Source: an uncultured Chitinophagaceae bacterium
GTDB lineage: Bacteria > Bacteroidota > Bacteroidia > Chitinophagales > Chitinophagaceae
Direction of reading: 5' to 3'
NCBI GenBank assembly: GCA_903870685.1
Contig: CAIQDX010000102.1
Coordinates: 62,001 to 126,000, forward strand
DNA: 64,000 nt
Below, piece after piece: positions 8,890-17,950 of the stretch. Made by a program: the position numbers and the translations under genes. Numbering within the stretch: the first letter of the stretch is position 1; each line of letters begins with the position of its first letter. Below the pieces are notes generated by a model. The model was not told the origin of the DNA and made no database searches. It worked only from the letters and a program-made list of their open reading frames with translations.

Positions 8890-9780
8890 TCAATAAGTAT
8901 AATGCCTGCTTCCATTATATCCACCTCCACCAAATGGACTGCCTCCAAATGAAATACCATCTAATTTAAATGTAGCCGTAATTTGAATGGAATAAAAGGC
9001 GTCTTTTCTACCTGGATTACCTCTTGGTAAGTTCATAGTATACTTAGAATCAGAACTTCTATATCCTAAACGTTCAGCTAAATTTAAATAATAATTATTA
9101 TTAGCTGTATAATAAGCTGTAGGCGTTACTTTAGTCCAATCAACATATTTTGAACTAACATCGTCTAAATAATCCGTAAATAAAATTCTGTAATTAAACT
9201 CAACTCCTAAAGTCATCGCATCAGAAACCTCATACCTAATTCCAAATCCTAAAGGAATGTTGATTTGTGTTAGGTTATAAGGTTTAGGATAGCCAGCCAA
9301 TCCTAAATATTGTCCCTCTGCACCAACAGTTTTTAAAAATACTTTCCCAGCAATTGTATCGTAAGTGTATGGATTAAAATGATATACACCAACACCACCA
9401 AATACATATGGAACAATATTATAAACAGTTCTGTCAGCCAAATCATATTCACCCATCAAAGCAACTTCCCAAACCGAACTTTTGAAGTTTAAATTACGTG
9501 CACGACGATAATAATCGCTTGATTTTGCATCGTCACCTTTTACACCCAACAAAGAAACATTTAATCTTGCTCTAAACTGAGGGATTGAAGGAACATCATA
9601 AGTAGCTCCAATGCTAAAATCGGATGAAACTTGTTTAAGAATAGGAACTCTATCAGTCATTAAATCGCCAAGATAAGCGCTAACACCCGTACCTAAAGTA
9701 AGTCTTATATCCTGAGCAAATATATTAATGCTCAAGAAGCTTAAAACAATTACTAAATAAGGTTTACAAGTAAATTTCAT
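8890..9780 (-). CDS. DUF6089-type outer-membrane beta-barrel protein
   Basis: A 296-aa exported protein. The signal peptide is residues 1-22, ending NIFAQ. The mature start has the GTGVSAYLGDLM segment typical of DUF6089 barrels, with alternating hydrophobic strands throughout, for example SVWEVALMGEYDL and VPYVFGGVGVYHF. A C-terminal glycine-rich tail (FGGSPFGGGGYNG) follows the last strand. The role is unknown; the family is widespread in Bacteroidota outer membranes. Confidence 0.8.
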   Translation of the reverse strand: MKFTCKPYLVIVLSFLSINIFAQDIRLTLGTGVSAYLGDLMTDRVPILKQVSSDFSIGATYDVPSIPQFRARLNVSLLGVKGDDAKSSDYYRRARNLNFKSSVWEVALMGEYDLADRTVYNIVPYVFGGVGVYHFNPYTYDTIAGKVFLKTVGAEGQYLGLAGYPKPYNLTQINIPLGFGIRYEVSDAMTLGVEFNYRILFTDYLDDVSSKYVDWTKVTPTAYYTANNNYYLNLAERLGYRSSDSKYTMNLPRGNPGRKDAFYSIQITATFKLDGISFGGSPFGGGGYNGSRHYTY

Positions 9781-9922
9781 TCGATAAAGTTGTCGTAAAA
9801 ATAAGGAAATATATCAATTACACGCATGTTATTAAAAATAGAGATAAATTATAGCGTCAAAATGCTGCTTTTTAATCGAATTTTTTAGTCACATTTCTCT
9901 TTTTTTAAACTAAGGTTTTAAG

Positions 9923-9996
9923 TCGGGTGGACTGGATTCGAACCAGCGACCCCTTGCACCCCATGCAAGTGCGCTACCGGGCTGCGCCACCACCCG
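9923..9996 (-). tRNA. tRNA-Pro (anticodon GGG)
   Basis: Acceptor arms CGGGTGG and CCACCCG pair over 7 bp (9990-9996 with 9924-9930), with discriminator A at 9923. The anticodon arm CTTGC-ATGGGGT-GCAAG places GGG after U33. The T-arm loop reads TTCGAATC. CCA is not encoded. Confidence 0.95.
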
Positions 9997-10068
9997 AAAT
10001 CAAAGGGCTGCAAATATAAGAGCTTATCGAAATTTTCGGATTATATTGCGCAAAATTTTCAATCGCTC

Positions 10069-11328
10069 ATGAAGATTCTTTTAAAGAAGGTTTTAGTAGC
10101 CGATACCAACTCATCTTTCGATAATTCCATCAAGGATATTTTAATTGATAACGGAAAAATAATTTCCATAAAAGATAATATCACTGATAACGCTGATAAA
10201 ATTATTGAAACTGAATTAACAGTTTCGCCGGGATGGATCGACAGCTTTTCACATTTTTGTGATCCCGGATTTGAATTTAAAGAAACAATCGAAACCGGTG
10301 CAGCAGCAGCAATTGCGGGTGGATTCACACAAGTATTTGTTTTACCAAATACACAACCAATTGTTCAAAGTAAATCCCAAGTTGAATACATTGTTCAAAA
10401 ATCAAAATCACTTGGCGTAACCATTCATCCATTAGGTGCGGTTACAAAAAATATTGAAGGAAAAGATCTAGCCGAAATGTATGACATGCATGCCAGTGGT
10501 GCCATTGCTTTCAGCGATGGTTTACTTCCAGTTCAGATACCCGGATTATTTTTAAAGGCACTACAATATGTAAAAGCATTTGATGGAGTTTTAATTCAAA
10601 TGCCGATTGATAATTCTATTGGTACACACGGATTAATTAATGAAGGAATTATTTCTACTCAATTGGGATTGCCCGGTATTCCTGCAATTGCTGAAGAGAT
10701 AATGATCAAGAGAGATATTGAATTAGTAAGATATACAAAAAGCAAACTTCATCTAACCGGAATAAGCACTGAAAAAAGTATTGAATTAATAACAGCAGCT
10801 AAAGCTGAAGGTTTACAAATTTCTTGTAGTGTTACGCCATATCATCTTTTTTATTGTGATGAAGATTTGCAGGATTATGACACTAATTTAAAAGTTAATC
10901 CACCATTACGTTCTAAAGCCGATATGCTTGCTTTAAGAAAAGCAGTGATGTCTGGAACTATTGACTGTATTGCATCTCATCACATTCCACAAAACTGGGA
11001 TAATAAAACCTGTGAGTTTGAATATGCAAAAAATGGGATGATTGGTTTAGAAACTTCATTCGCAGTTGTGAATCATATTTTACCTGATTTATCAACCAAT
11101 CAATTAATAAAATTATTCAGTACCAACGCAAGAAATGTTTTTCAAATCAAATCTGCAACAATCGAAGAAGGTGCAAATGCAGAACTCACTTTATTCAATC
11201 GAAATAAAAACACTTTACTATCAAAAGAAAACATAAAAAGCAAATCATTTAATTCAGCTTTCATTAATAAAGAATTGAAAGGAAAAGTAATTGGCATCAT
11301 TAATAAAGGACAATTATTTTTGAATTAA
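10069..11328 (+). CDS. dihydroorotase-like protein, probably catalytically inactive
   Basis: A 419-aa amidohydrolase aligning along its length with class I dihydroorotases: PGWIDSF-H-DPG near 54, PNTQP at 93, NEGIISTQLGLPGIP near 191, KVNPPLRSK at 275. By recall of the Aquifex enzyme, the metal ligands are mostly lost. The first His of HxH is Phe60, the TPHH-type motif is TPYH, the His of the HCED loop is about Met178, the HVS His is Gly231 and the Asp of SDHAP is His304. Only His62 and Asp150 remain. It may be a structural partner of PyrB, like the inactive PyrC' of pseudomonads (inference). DUF4199 follows 15 nt downstream. Confidence 0.85.
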   Translation: MKILLKKVLVADTNSSFDNSIKDILIDNGKIISIKDNITDNADKIIETELTVSPGWIDSFSHFCDPGFEFKETIETGAAAAIAGGFTQVFVLPNTQPIVQSKSQVEYIVQKSKSLGVTIHPLGAVTKNIEGKDLAEMYDMHASGAIAFSDGLLPVQIPGLFLKALQYVKAFDGVLIQMPIDNSIGTHGLINEGIISTQLGLPGIPAIAEEIMIKRDIELVRYTKSKLHLTGISTEKSIELITAAKAEGLQISCSVTPYHLFYCDEDLQDYDTNLKVNPPLRSKADMLALRKAVMSGTIDCIASHHIPQNWDNKTCEFEYAKNGMIGLETSFAVVNHILPDLSTNQLIKLFSTNARNVFQIKSATIEEGANAELTLFNRNKNTLLSKENIKSKSFNSAFINKELKGKVIGIINKGQLFLN

Positions 11329-11343
11329 TTTTTCAACAAATTC

Positions 11344-11856
11344 ATGGAACAAAAAATTACTTCACATATTGTAAAAGGATTAATTATTGCAGCAATTTTA
11401 ATTGTTATAAATATTATTGGTCAGTTGACTTCCTATATTTTCGAAGATTGGTTTCGTTGGATAGGCACAGTTATTTATGTTGCATCAATAATTGGCTCAA
11501 CTATTTATTTCGGCAAACAAAATGATAACAATATAAATTTTGGTATCGCTTTCACACATAGTTTTAGAACCGCAACTGTCATAACTTCAATTATGTTTTT
11601 ATACACTTTATTATCAGTGTATTTTATATTCCCGGGTCAAATAGATCATTTTGTAAGCATAGGAATTGATGAAGCAAAAAAACAAGGTAAGACAGCCGCT
11701 GAAATTCAGGAAGGAATTGTGATGGCAAGAAAAGTGTTGATTATTTCTTTTCTGGCTGGTGGCTTAATGATTAATTTAATTACTGGCGCATTGGGCTCTT
11801 TTTTAGGAGCCGCTGTTGCCAAAAAGAATCCTAACTTTCAACCTACACAAAAATAA
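11344..11856 (+). CDS. DUF4199 membrane protein
   Basis: A 170-aa protein with four membrane helices (about residues 9-30, 36-56, 75-97 and 128-155) and a soluble loop of about 30 residues between helices 3 and 4, containing DEAKKQGKTAAEIQEG. This matches the Bacteroidota-specific DUF4199 family, of unknown function. It lies 15 nt after the dihydroorotase-like gene and 2 nt before the glycosyltransferase, so it is part of that operon. Confidence 0.85.
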   Translation: MEQKITSHIVKGLIIAAILIVINIIGQLTSYIFEDWFRWIGTVIYVASIIGSTIYFGKQNDNNINFGIAFTHSFRTATVITSIMFLYTLLSVYFIFPGQIDHFVSIGIDEAKKQGKTAAEIQEGIVMARKVLIISFLAGGLMINLITGALGSFLGAAVAKKNPNFQPTQK

Positions 11857-11858
11857 AA

Positions 11859-12803
11859 ATGGATCTATCTGTCATTATACCATTATTGAATGAGGAAGAA
11901 TCTTTGCCCGAATTAAGTGCATGGATCGAAAGAGTTGTGACTGAAAATAATTTATCGTACGAAGTTATTTTTATTGATGATGGCAGTACCGATAACAGTT
12001 GGAATGTGATTGAAGAAATCTCGCAAAAAAATAATTGTTTCAAAGGAATAAAATTTCAGCGCAATTATGGAAAAAGTGCAGCTTTGAATGAAGGTTTTAA
12101 AGCCGCAAAAGGCGATGTTGTTTTTACCATGGATGCTGATCTGCAAGACTCGCCTGATGAAATTCCATTGCTACGACAAATGATCGTTGAAGATGGCTTT
12201 GATATTGTTAGCGGATGGAAAAAGAAACGCTACGATAATACATTGACGAAAAACATTCCTTCAAAAATATTCAATGCTGCTGCGCGTTTCAGCAGTGGCA
12301 TTAAATTGCATGATTTTAATTGCGGACTAAAAGTTTATCGCAAAAAAGTAGTAAAAAGCATTGAAGTATTTGGCGAAATGCATCGTTATATTCCTGTAAT
12401 AGCCAAAGCCGCAGGCTTTAATAAAATTGGTGAAAAAGTTGTTGAACATCGTGCCAGAAAATATGGTGTTACAAAATTTGGTTGGGAACGTTTTGTAAAT
12501 GGATTTTTAGATCTTTTTACTATCCGGTTCATTAATCGTTTTGGAAAAAGACCTATGCATTTTTTTGGTTTTTGGGGAACAGTGTTTTTTTTAATCGGAC
12601 TTGCCAGCACAGTTTATTTAATCGTTGCAAAATTCATTTATACAGATTTTACATTAACCAATAAACCTGCATTTTATATTGCTTTAACAGCAATTCTTGG
12701 CGGACTGCAATTATTTCTTTCAGGTTTCGTTGCAGAACTTGTAACAAGAAACGCTGCCGAAAGAAATGTGTATTTGATCGAAGAAAAAATTGGTCTTTCT
12801 TAA
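11859..12803 (+). CDS. GT2 family polyprenyl-phosphate glycosyltransferase
   Basis: A 314-aa protein with a GT-A catalytic domain (1-225): SVIIPLLNEEESLPEL near the N-terminus, FIDDGSTDNSW at about 38-48 and the metal-binding DAD in FTMDADLQDSPDE. Two C-terminal membrane helices follow (about 231-257 and 267-291). This is the DPM1/GtrB/ArnC architecture, which transfers a sugar to undecaprenyl phosphate at the inner membrane. Donor sugar not determinable. Tightly packed between DUF4199 (2 nt) and a GT4 (9 nt). Confidence 0.92.
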   Translation: MDLSVIIPLLNEEESLPELSAWIERVVTENNLSYEVIFIDDGSTDNSWNVIEEISQKNNCFKGIKFQRNYGKSAALNEGFKAAKGDVVFTMDADLQDSPDEIPLLRQMIVEDGFDIVSGWKKKRYDNTLTKNIPSKIFNAAARFSSGIKLHDFNCGLKVYRKKVVKSIEVFGEMHRYIPVIAKAAGFNKIGEKVVEHRARKYGVTKFGWERFVNGFLDLFTIRFINRFGKRPMHFFGFWGTVFFLIGLASTVYLIVAKFIYTDFTLTNKPAFYIALTAILGGLQLFLSGFVAELVTRNAAERNVYLIEEKIGLS

Positions 12804-12812
12804 TTTTACTGA

Positions 12813-13931
12813 ATGAATCAGAAAGTAATCATCATTGGTCCTGCACATCCTTTGCGTGGAGGATTGGCTTCGTTTGATGAAAGATTGGCCAAACAATTTC
12901 AGCAACAAAATTTCGACACAACTATTTATACTTTCTCTTTACAGTACCCTGATTTTTTATTTCCGGGAACAACACAATATTCAACAGAACCTGCACCAAC
13001 TGATATAAAAATTAAAGTGTGCATTAATTCTGTAAATCCTTTAAACTGGATAAAGGTTGGCAACGAATTAAGAAAAATAAAACCGAACATTATTGTTGTT
13101 CGTTACTGGATTCCTTTGATGGGACCATGTTTGGGAACTATTTTACGAATCGCCAAACGAAATAAATTTACCAAAGTTGTTTGCATTGCTGATAATGTTA
13201 TTCCTCATGAAAAACGTTTTGGCGATAAACCTTTCACACAATATTTTATAAAATCAATTGATGCTTTTGTAACGATGAGTGCAAAAGTTTTGAATGATCT
13301 GAAAAGCTTTAGCAATAAGCCTTCCAAACAAATCGTTCACCCTTTGTACGATAATTTTGGTGAGGCATTGCCCAAAAATATTGCAAGAGAAAAATTAGGA
13401 TTAAGTGTTGACGATAAGATTATTTTGTTCTTTGGTTTCATTAGAAAATATAAAGGATTGGATATTTTATTGGAAGTGATGAATGATGAAAGGATTCGCA
13501 ATTCAAAAATAAAATTATTAATTGCGGGAGAATTTTATGAAGACAGAAAATTATATGATGATTTAATCATTGAATTAAATATTTCATCACAATTAATTTT
13601 ACGAACAGAATTTATTTCAGATAGTGAAGTGGCTTATTATTTAAGTGCCGCCGATTTTGTGATTCAACCTTACCGTAATGCAACACAAAGTGGTGTTACG
13701 CCACTCGCCTATCATTTCGAAAAGCCAATGCTGGTAACGAATGTAGGTGGTTTGCCCGATTTGGTTCCGGATGGAAAAGTTGGATTGGTTGCCGAGCCAA
13801 ATGCAAATTCAATTGCACAAAAAATTATTGAATTATATCAATTAGGCGAAGAATATTTTTTACCTCAACTTCGTGAAGAAAAAAAGAAATACAGCTGGAA
13901 GATTTTAGTTGACACGATAATTGAATTATAA
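12813..13931 (+). CDS. GT4 family glycosyltransferase
   Basis: A 372-aa GT-B enzyme. The N-terminal domain opens with VIIIGPAHPLRGGLASF, the glycine-rich turn of this class. The C-terminal donor-binding domain shows LFFGFIRKYKGLDIL, FVIQPYRNATQSGVTPLAY and MLVTNVGGLPDLV. Acceptor and donor are unknown. Position upstream of the heptose cassette suggests a role in surface glycan assembly (inference). Same operon as the GT2 gene. Confidence 0.88.
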   Translation: MNQKVIIIGPAHPLRGGLASFDERLAKQFQQQNFDTTIYTFSLQYPDFLFPGTTQYSTEPAPTDIKIKVCINSVNPLNWIKVGNELRKIKPNIIVVRYWIPLMGPCLGTILRIAKRNKFTKVVCIADNVIPHEKRFGDKPFTQYFIKSIDAFVTMSAKVLNDLKSFSNKPSKQIVHPLYDNFGEALPKNIAREKLGLSVDDKIILFFGFIRKYKGLDILLEVMNDERIRNSKIKLLIAGEFYEDRKLYDDLIIELNISSQLILRTEFISDSEVAYYLSAADFVIQPYRNATQSGVTPLAYHFEKPMLVTNVGGLPDLVPDGKVGLVAEPNANSIAQKIIELYQLGEEYFLPQLREEKKKYSWKILVDTIIEL

Positions 13932-13957
13932 GTTTTGAATGATGAGTGATGATTTGC

Positions 13958-14020
13958 AGTTGAAGTGTGCGACGCAACGAAGATGCCATAAAAAACAAAA
14001 GCTGGTAACAAAAAAATAAA
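13958..14020 (+). repeat. dispersed intergenic repeat, copy C
   Basis: AGTTGAAG then GTGTGCGACGCAAC (13965-13978), GATGCCATAAAAAACAAAA and GCTGGTAACAAAAAAATAAA, ending directly against the hddA ATG at 14021. It fills the spacer between the GT4 gene and the heptose cassette. Confidence 0.85.
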
Positions 14021-15046
14021 ATGATCTACAGAAGCAAAGCTCCATTACGATTAGGTTTGGCCGGTGGCGGTACAGATGTTAGTCCGTACAGCGACGAGTT
14101 TGGCGGTGCTATTTTAAATGCAACGATTTCGTTGTATGCTGCTGCATCGATTGAACCCATGGATGAAAATAAAATTATTATTGAAGCATTGGACAGAAAA
14201 GAAAAACAAGAATTTGATTTTATTAATTCGTTGCCGATTGATGGAAAATTAGATTTAGTAAAAGGTGTTTATAATCGCATTCAAAAAGATTATGCTGCAA
14301 TAAAAAATGGTTTTCGTTTATCAACTTTTGTTGATGCTCCGGCAGGCAGTGGCTTGGGAACTTCATCAACATTAGTGGTTGCAATCATCGGTGCTTTTGT
14401 TGAAATGCTGAATCTTCCTTTGGGCGATTATGACATTGCGCATTATGCCTATGATATTGAAAGAAATGATCTGGGATTAGCCGGTGGCAAACAGGATCAA
14501 TACGCTGCAACCTTTGGTGGCGTTAACTTTATGGAGTTTTATGGTGGCGATAAAGTAATTGTAAATCCATTGCGTATTCGCCAGGAATATTTGAATGAGC
14601 TGGAACATAATTTGGTTTTATATTATACTTCAACAAGCAGAGAAAGTGCAACGATCATTAAAGAGCAGCAAAAAAATGTGTCGCAGAAAAATGAAAAAAG
14701 TATTGAAGCGATGCATCAATTAAAAGAACAATCGAGGATGATGAAAGAAGCTTTATTGAAAGGAAGATTAAATGAAATAGGTGAAATATTGAATTATGGT
14801 TTTGAACAGAAAAGAAAAATGGCGCACAATATTTCTAATAATTTAATTGAAGAAATGTACAGCGCAGCAAAAGCTGCGGGTGCAACCGGTGGAAAAATAA
14901 GCGGTGCAGGTGGTGGTGGTTTTATGACTTTTTATTGTCCGAATAATACACGTTATAAAGTAATTGATGAATTGAATACTTTTGGCGGCGAAGTAAGACC
15001 GTATCTATTTACACAACATGGTTTAACGACGTGGACAACAATTTAA
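14021..15046 (+). CDS. hddA: D-glycero-D-manno-heptose 7-phosphate 1-kinase (GHMP family)
   Basis: A 341-aa GHMP kinase. It shows RLGLAGGGTDVSPY near the start, the ATP loop APAGSGLGTSSTLVVA (about 106-121), GGKQDQYAATFGG near 160 and KISGAGGGGFM near 290. HddA phosphorylates heptose 7-phosphate at C1 on the way to GDP-heptose. The assignment rests on the family plus the next three genes, which supply the other steps. The repeat copy C forms its immediate leader. Confidence 0.88.
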   Translation: MIYRSKAPLRLGLAGGGTDVSPYSDEFGGAILNATISLYAAASIEPMDENKIIIEALDRKEKQEFDFINSLPIDGKLDLVKGVYNRIQKDYAAIKNGFRLSTFVDAPAGSGLGTSSTLVVAIIGAFVEMLNLPLGDYDIAHYAYDIERNDLGLAGGKQDQYAATFGGVNFMEFYGGDKVIVNPLRIRQEYLNELEHNLVLYYTSTSRESATIIKEQQKNVSQKNEKSIEAMHQLKEQSRMMKEALLKGRLNEIGEILNYGFEQKRKMAHNISNNLIEEMYSAAKAAGATGGKISGAGGGGFMTFYCPNNTRYKVIDELNTFGGEVRPYLFTQHGLTTWTTI

Positions 15047-15076
15047 TTTGAAATTTTTAATTTGATATTTAAAATT

Positions 15077-15652
15077 ATGAGCGAGCAGATCAAACAAATT
15101 ATTGCAGCATCGATTGAAACAAAGCAACAATTATTGAATGATGAATCAGTTCATCAAAAATTAATTGAAGTAATTAATGTTATAAGCAAAGCATTTCAAA
15201 ATGGAAATAAAGTTTTGTTTTGCGGTAATGGCGGCAGCGCTGCCGATGCACAACATTTAGCTGCTGAGTTTAGTGGCAGATTTTATAAAGACCGGAAAGC
15301 CTTACCGGCAGAGGCTTTGCACTGCAACACATCTTATTTAACAGCAGTTGCAAACGATTACAGTTACGATGTTATTTATGCTAGACTGGTTGATGGCATT
15401 GGTGTAAAAGGTGATGTTGTTGTTGGATTAAGTACTTCAGGCAATTCAAAAAATATTATTAAAGCATTTGAAGTTGCAAAAGAAAAAGAAATAATAACTG
15501 TTGGCTTTACCGGAGCAAATGGCGGTAAAATGAAAGAGATCAGCGATTATCTTTTCAACGTTCCTTCTAACGATACACCAAGAATTCAGGAAAGTCATAT
15601 TATGTTAGGTCATATTATTTGCCAATTAGTGGAAGAAAAAGTTTTCGGATAA
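15077..15652 (+). CDS. gmhA: sedoheptulose 7-phosphate isomerase
   Basis: A 191-aa SIS-domain protein that converts sedoheptulose 7-phosphate to D-glycero-D-manno-heptose 7-phosphate. It shows FCGNGGSAADAQHLAAEFSG (48-67), VGLSTSGNSKNI and RIQESHIMLGHIIC, as in GmhA. The ATG at 15077 (MSEQ) is preferred over an upstream TTG. Its stop overlaps the next start (TAATG), indicating coupled translation. Confidence 0.93.
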   Translation: MSEQIKQIIAASIETKQQLLNDESVHQKLIEVINVISKAFQNGNKVLFCGNGGSAADAQHLAAEFSGRFYKDRKALPAEALHCNTSYLTAVANDYSYDVIYARLVDGIGVKGDVVVGLSTSGNSKNIIKAFEVAKEKEIITVGFTGANGGKMKEISDYLFNVPSNDTPRIQESHIMLGHIICQLVEEKVFG

Positions 15653-16347
15653 TGATTATCAAAGAAGCGATAATTCTTGCTGGCGGACTTGGAACAAGAT
15701 TACGTTCTGCAGTTCCTGATTTGCCGAAATGTATGGCGCCAATTAATGGAAAACCTTTTATTGCATTTGTGATTGATCATTTACAAAAACAAGGAATCGA
15801 AAAGTTTATATTGTCGCTGGGATATAAAAGTGAAGCTATAATTGAATTTATTATCAAAGAATATTCTTACAAAAATTTTCAATTCGTTATCGAAGATGAA
15901 CCGCTTGGAACTGGTGGTGCAATCAAATTGGCTTGCAGCAAAACAACAACTGAAAATGTGATTGCTACTAATGGCGACACTTTGTTTAAAGTTAAGCTGG
16001 ATAAACTTTTCAGCTTACATCAACAACAAAATGCGGAATGTACTCTTTCATTAAAACCCATGCTAAATTTTGAAAGATATGGTGTGGTTGAATTGAAAGA
16101 AAACAATTCTATTTTATCATTCAAAGAAAAACAATTTTACGAACAGGGTTTAATTAATGGCGGTTTGTATGCATTAAATGTGCAATCATTTTTGCAAAAA
16201 GATTTTTCCGAAAAATTTTCATTCGAAAAAGATTATTTAGAAAAATATTTTACCGAAGGAAAAATGTTTGGCTCTGTGCAGGATGAATATTTTATTGATA
16301 TTGGTATTCCGGAAGACTATAATCGGGCACAAATAGAATTACAATGA
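15652..16347 (+). CDS. hddC: D-glycero-D-manno-heptose 1-phosphate guanylyltransferase-like nucleotidyltransferase
   Basis: A 231-aa sugar-1-phosphate nucleotidyltransferase with AIILAGGLGTRLRSAVPDLP (6-25), the Rossmann-like GxGTRL loop, and TNGDTLFKV near 105. HddC makes GDP-heptose for surface glycans. The specificity (GDP rather than ADP) is inferred from hddA and gmhA beside it and from the absence of an HldE-type fusion. The start at ATG 15652 shares one base with the gmhA stop. It overlaps gmhB by 4 nt. Confidence 0.87.
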   Translation: MIIKEAIILAGGLGTRLRSAVPDLPKCMAPINGKPFIAFVIDHLQKQGIEKFILSLGYKSEAIIEFIIKEYSYKNFQFVIEDEPLGTGGAIKLACSKTTTENVIATNGDTLFKVKLDKLFSLHQQQNAECTLSLKPMLNFERYGVVELKENNSILSFKEKQFYEQGLINGGLYALNVQSFLQKDFSEKFSFEKDYLEKYFTEGKMFGSVQDEYFIDIGIPEDYNRAQIELQ

Positions 16348-16901
16348 TTGATTTAAAAGAAATAAATAAAAGCTGGACATTGTTCTTAGATCGTGATGGT
16401 GTTATCAATTACGAAAAAAAGAATGAGTATGTTTTGCATTGGGATGAATTTGTTTTTATGCCCGGTGTAAAAGATGCATTAAAAATTTTGAATGAATTTT
16501 TTGATGTGATTGTAATTGTCACCAATCAAAAATGTATTGGCAGAGGTTTATTAACTGTTGATGGTTTAAATAATATTCATCAACAAATGTTGAATGAAAT
16601 TTATGCTGCCAATGGCAGAGTTGATAAAATTTATTTTTGCCCCGATCTTGAAGATGATTCTCTCAACCGCAAACCAAATCATGGAATGGCATTACAAGCA
16701 AAAAATGATTTTCCACAAATAGATTTTTCTAAAAGTTTGATGGTTGGCAATAAATTAAGCGATATGCAATTTGCCCGAAATGCAGGTATAGCAAGTGTTT
16801 TCGCTGCAACAACGAATCCTAATACAGAATTTCCTCATCCCTTAATTGATCTTCGTGTAAATGATCTACTTGATTTTGCAACAGCTTTAAGAAAAGCCTA
16901 A
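16344..16901 (+). CDS. gmhB: heptose 1,7-bisphosphate phosphatase-like HAD protein
   Basis: A 185-aa HAD-IIIA phosphatase. Motif I is FLDRDGVIN (nucleophile D16, acid D18), motif II is the VTNQ segment and motif IV is VGNKLSDMQFA, where the usual Asp of VGD is Asn. The zinc loop that in most GmhB proteins carries three cysteines and a histidine here holds only one Cys (FCPDLEDDSLNRKP). It removes the C7 phosphate in the heptose pathway; the position as fourth gene of the cassette supports this. Starts in ATGA overlap with hddC. Confidence 0.85.
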   Translation: MIDLKEINKSWTLFLDRDGVINYEKKNEYVLHWDEFVFMPGVKDALKILNEFFDVIVIVTNQKCIGRGLLTVDGLNNIHQQMLNEIYAANGRVDKIYFCPDLEDDSLNRKPNHGMALQAKNDFPQIDFSKSLMVGNKLSDMQFARNAGIASVFAATTNPNTEFPHPLIDLRVNDLLDFATALRKA

Positions 16902-16971
16902 AATCATTTATAATTTTCTTAATCGTGCTTTTTCAATCATCTGCATTGTAACTTAGATGCAATAAATTTTT

Positions 16972-17943
16972 ATGAAAAAAATTTCTTTCCTGATTATTCT
17001 GTTTGCAAGTTTATCTGCTAAGTCGCAAACAATAACTCAAACTAATTTAAAGCGGTTACAACATATTGAAGATTCCATCAAACCTTTTGCAAATGATATT
17101 GTAAATGCCGAAGAATGGATCGATCGTTTTCGTGCCGATAGTTTTTTTACACGTGGCTTTGTGCGTGCATTGGTAATACCAAATTCATTTTACTATAATT
17201 TTGATTCTTTGCAAATTTCAAAAGTTATTGCACCCGACAGCAGCTTTAAAATCTTTACCTGGCAAGTGATGAAAGATTTTTCTTATTACCGTCAACGCGG
17301 TGCCATTCAAATGCACACTGATGATGGTTCTCTGAAACTTTTCCCTTTATTTGATTATTCTGAATTTGCTGTTAATCCTACCGATTCTGTTCGTGATGCT
17401 CATCATTGGATCGGCGCTATTTATTATAAAATAATTTTAAAAACTTTCAATAATAAAAAATATTACACATTAATTGGCAGCGATGAGAACGATGCACGCA
17501 GTAATAAAAAATGGATCGAAGTATTAACTTTTGATGCCGCAGGCAATCCACAATTTGGTGGCAAATTTTTCAGTTATCCAATTACTGATGAAACAAAACC
17601 CAAACAACCTGCTTATCGTTTTTGTCTGGAATATAAAAGAGACGGTGGTGTTAGAATGAATTACGACGAAAGATATGATGCCATTATTTTCGATCATTTA
17701 ACTGCCGAAGGCGATGATGCAAAAAACAAATACAGTTTAATTCCCTACGGTGATTATGAAGGTTTCCGTTGGATAAATGGTGTTTGGAAATTTCTCAGCA
17801 ATCCCTTTGCCAACGTGATCTTCGACGATAAGCAATCTACTTTCCCTGCAAAATTAATTGATGAAAAAGGAAAAGTAAACGAGAAGAAATTAATTGAACA
17901 ATCGAAAAAGAATATGAAAAAAGCTGATCAAAATAATCAGTAA
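16972..17943 (+). CDS. secreted protein of unknown function
   Basis: Not recognised. A 323-aa protein with a signal peptide (MKKISFLIILFASLSAKSQ, 1-19) and a mostly soluble mature part rich in aromatic residues, for example YYKIILKTFNNKKYYTLIG and YGDYEGFRWINGVWKF. A lysine-rich C-terminus ends the protein. No lipobox, membrane segment or catalytic motif seen. It is a single gene; 70 nt separate it from gmhB. Confidence 0.75.
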   Translation: MKKISFLIILFASLSAKSQTITQTNLKRLQHIEDSIKPFANDIVNAEEWIDRFRADSFFTRGFVRALVIPNSFYYNFDSLQISKVIAPDSSFKIFTWQVMKDFSYYRQRGAIQMHTDDGSLKLFPLFDYSEFAVNPTDSVRDAHHWIGAIYYKIILKTFNNKKYYTLIGSDENDARSNKKWIEVLTFDAAGNPQFGGKFFSYPITDETKPKQPAYRFCLEYKRDGGVRMNYDERYDAIIFDHLTAEGDDAKNKYSLIPYGDYEGFRWINGVWKFLSNPFANVIFDDKQSTFPAKLIDEKGKVNEKKLIEQSKKNMKKADQNNQ

Positions 17944-17950
17944 TAATTTT

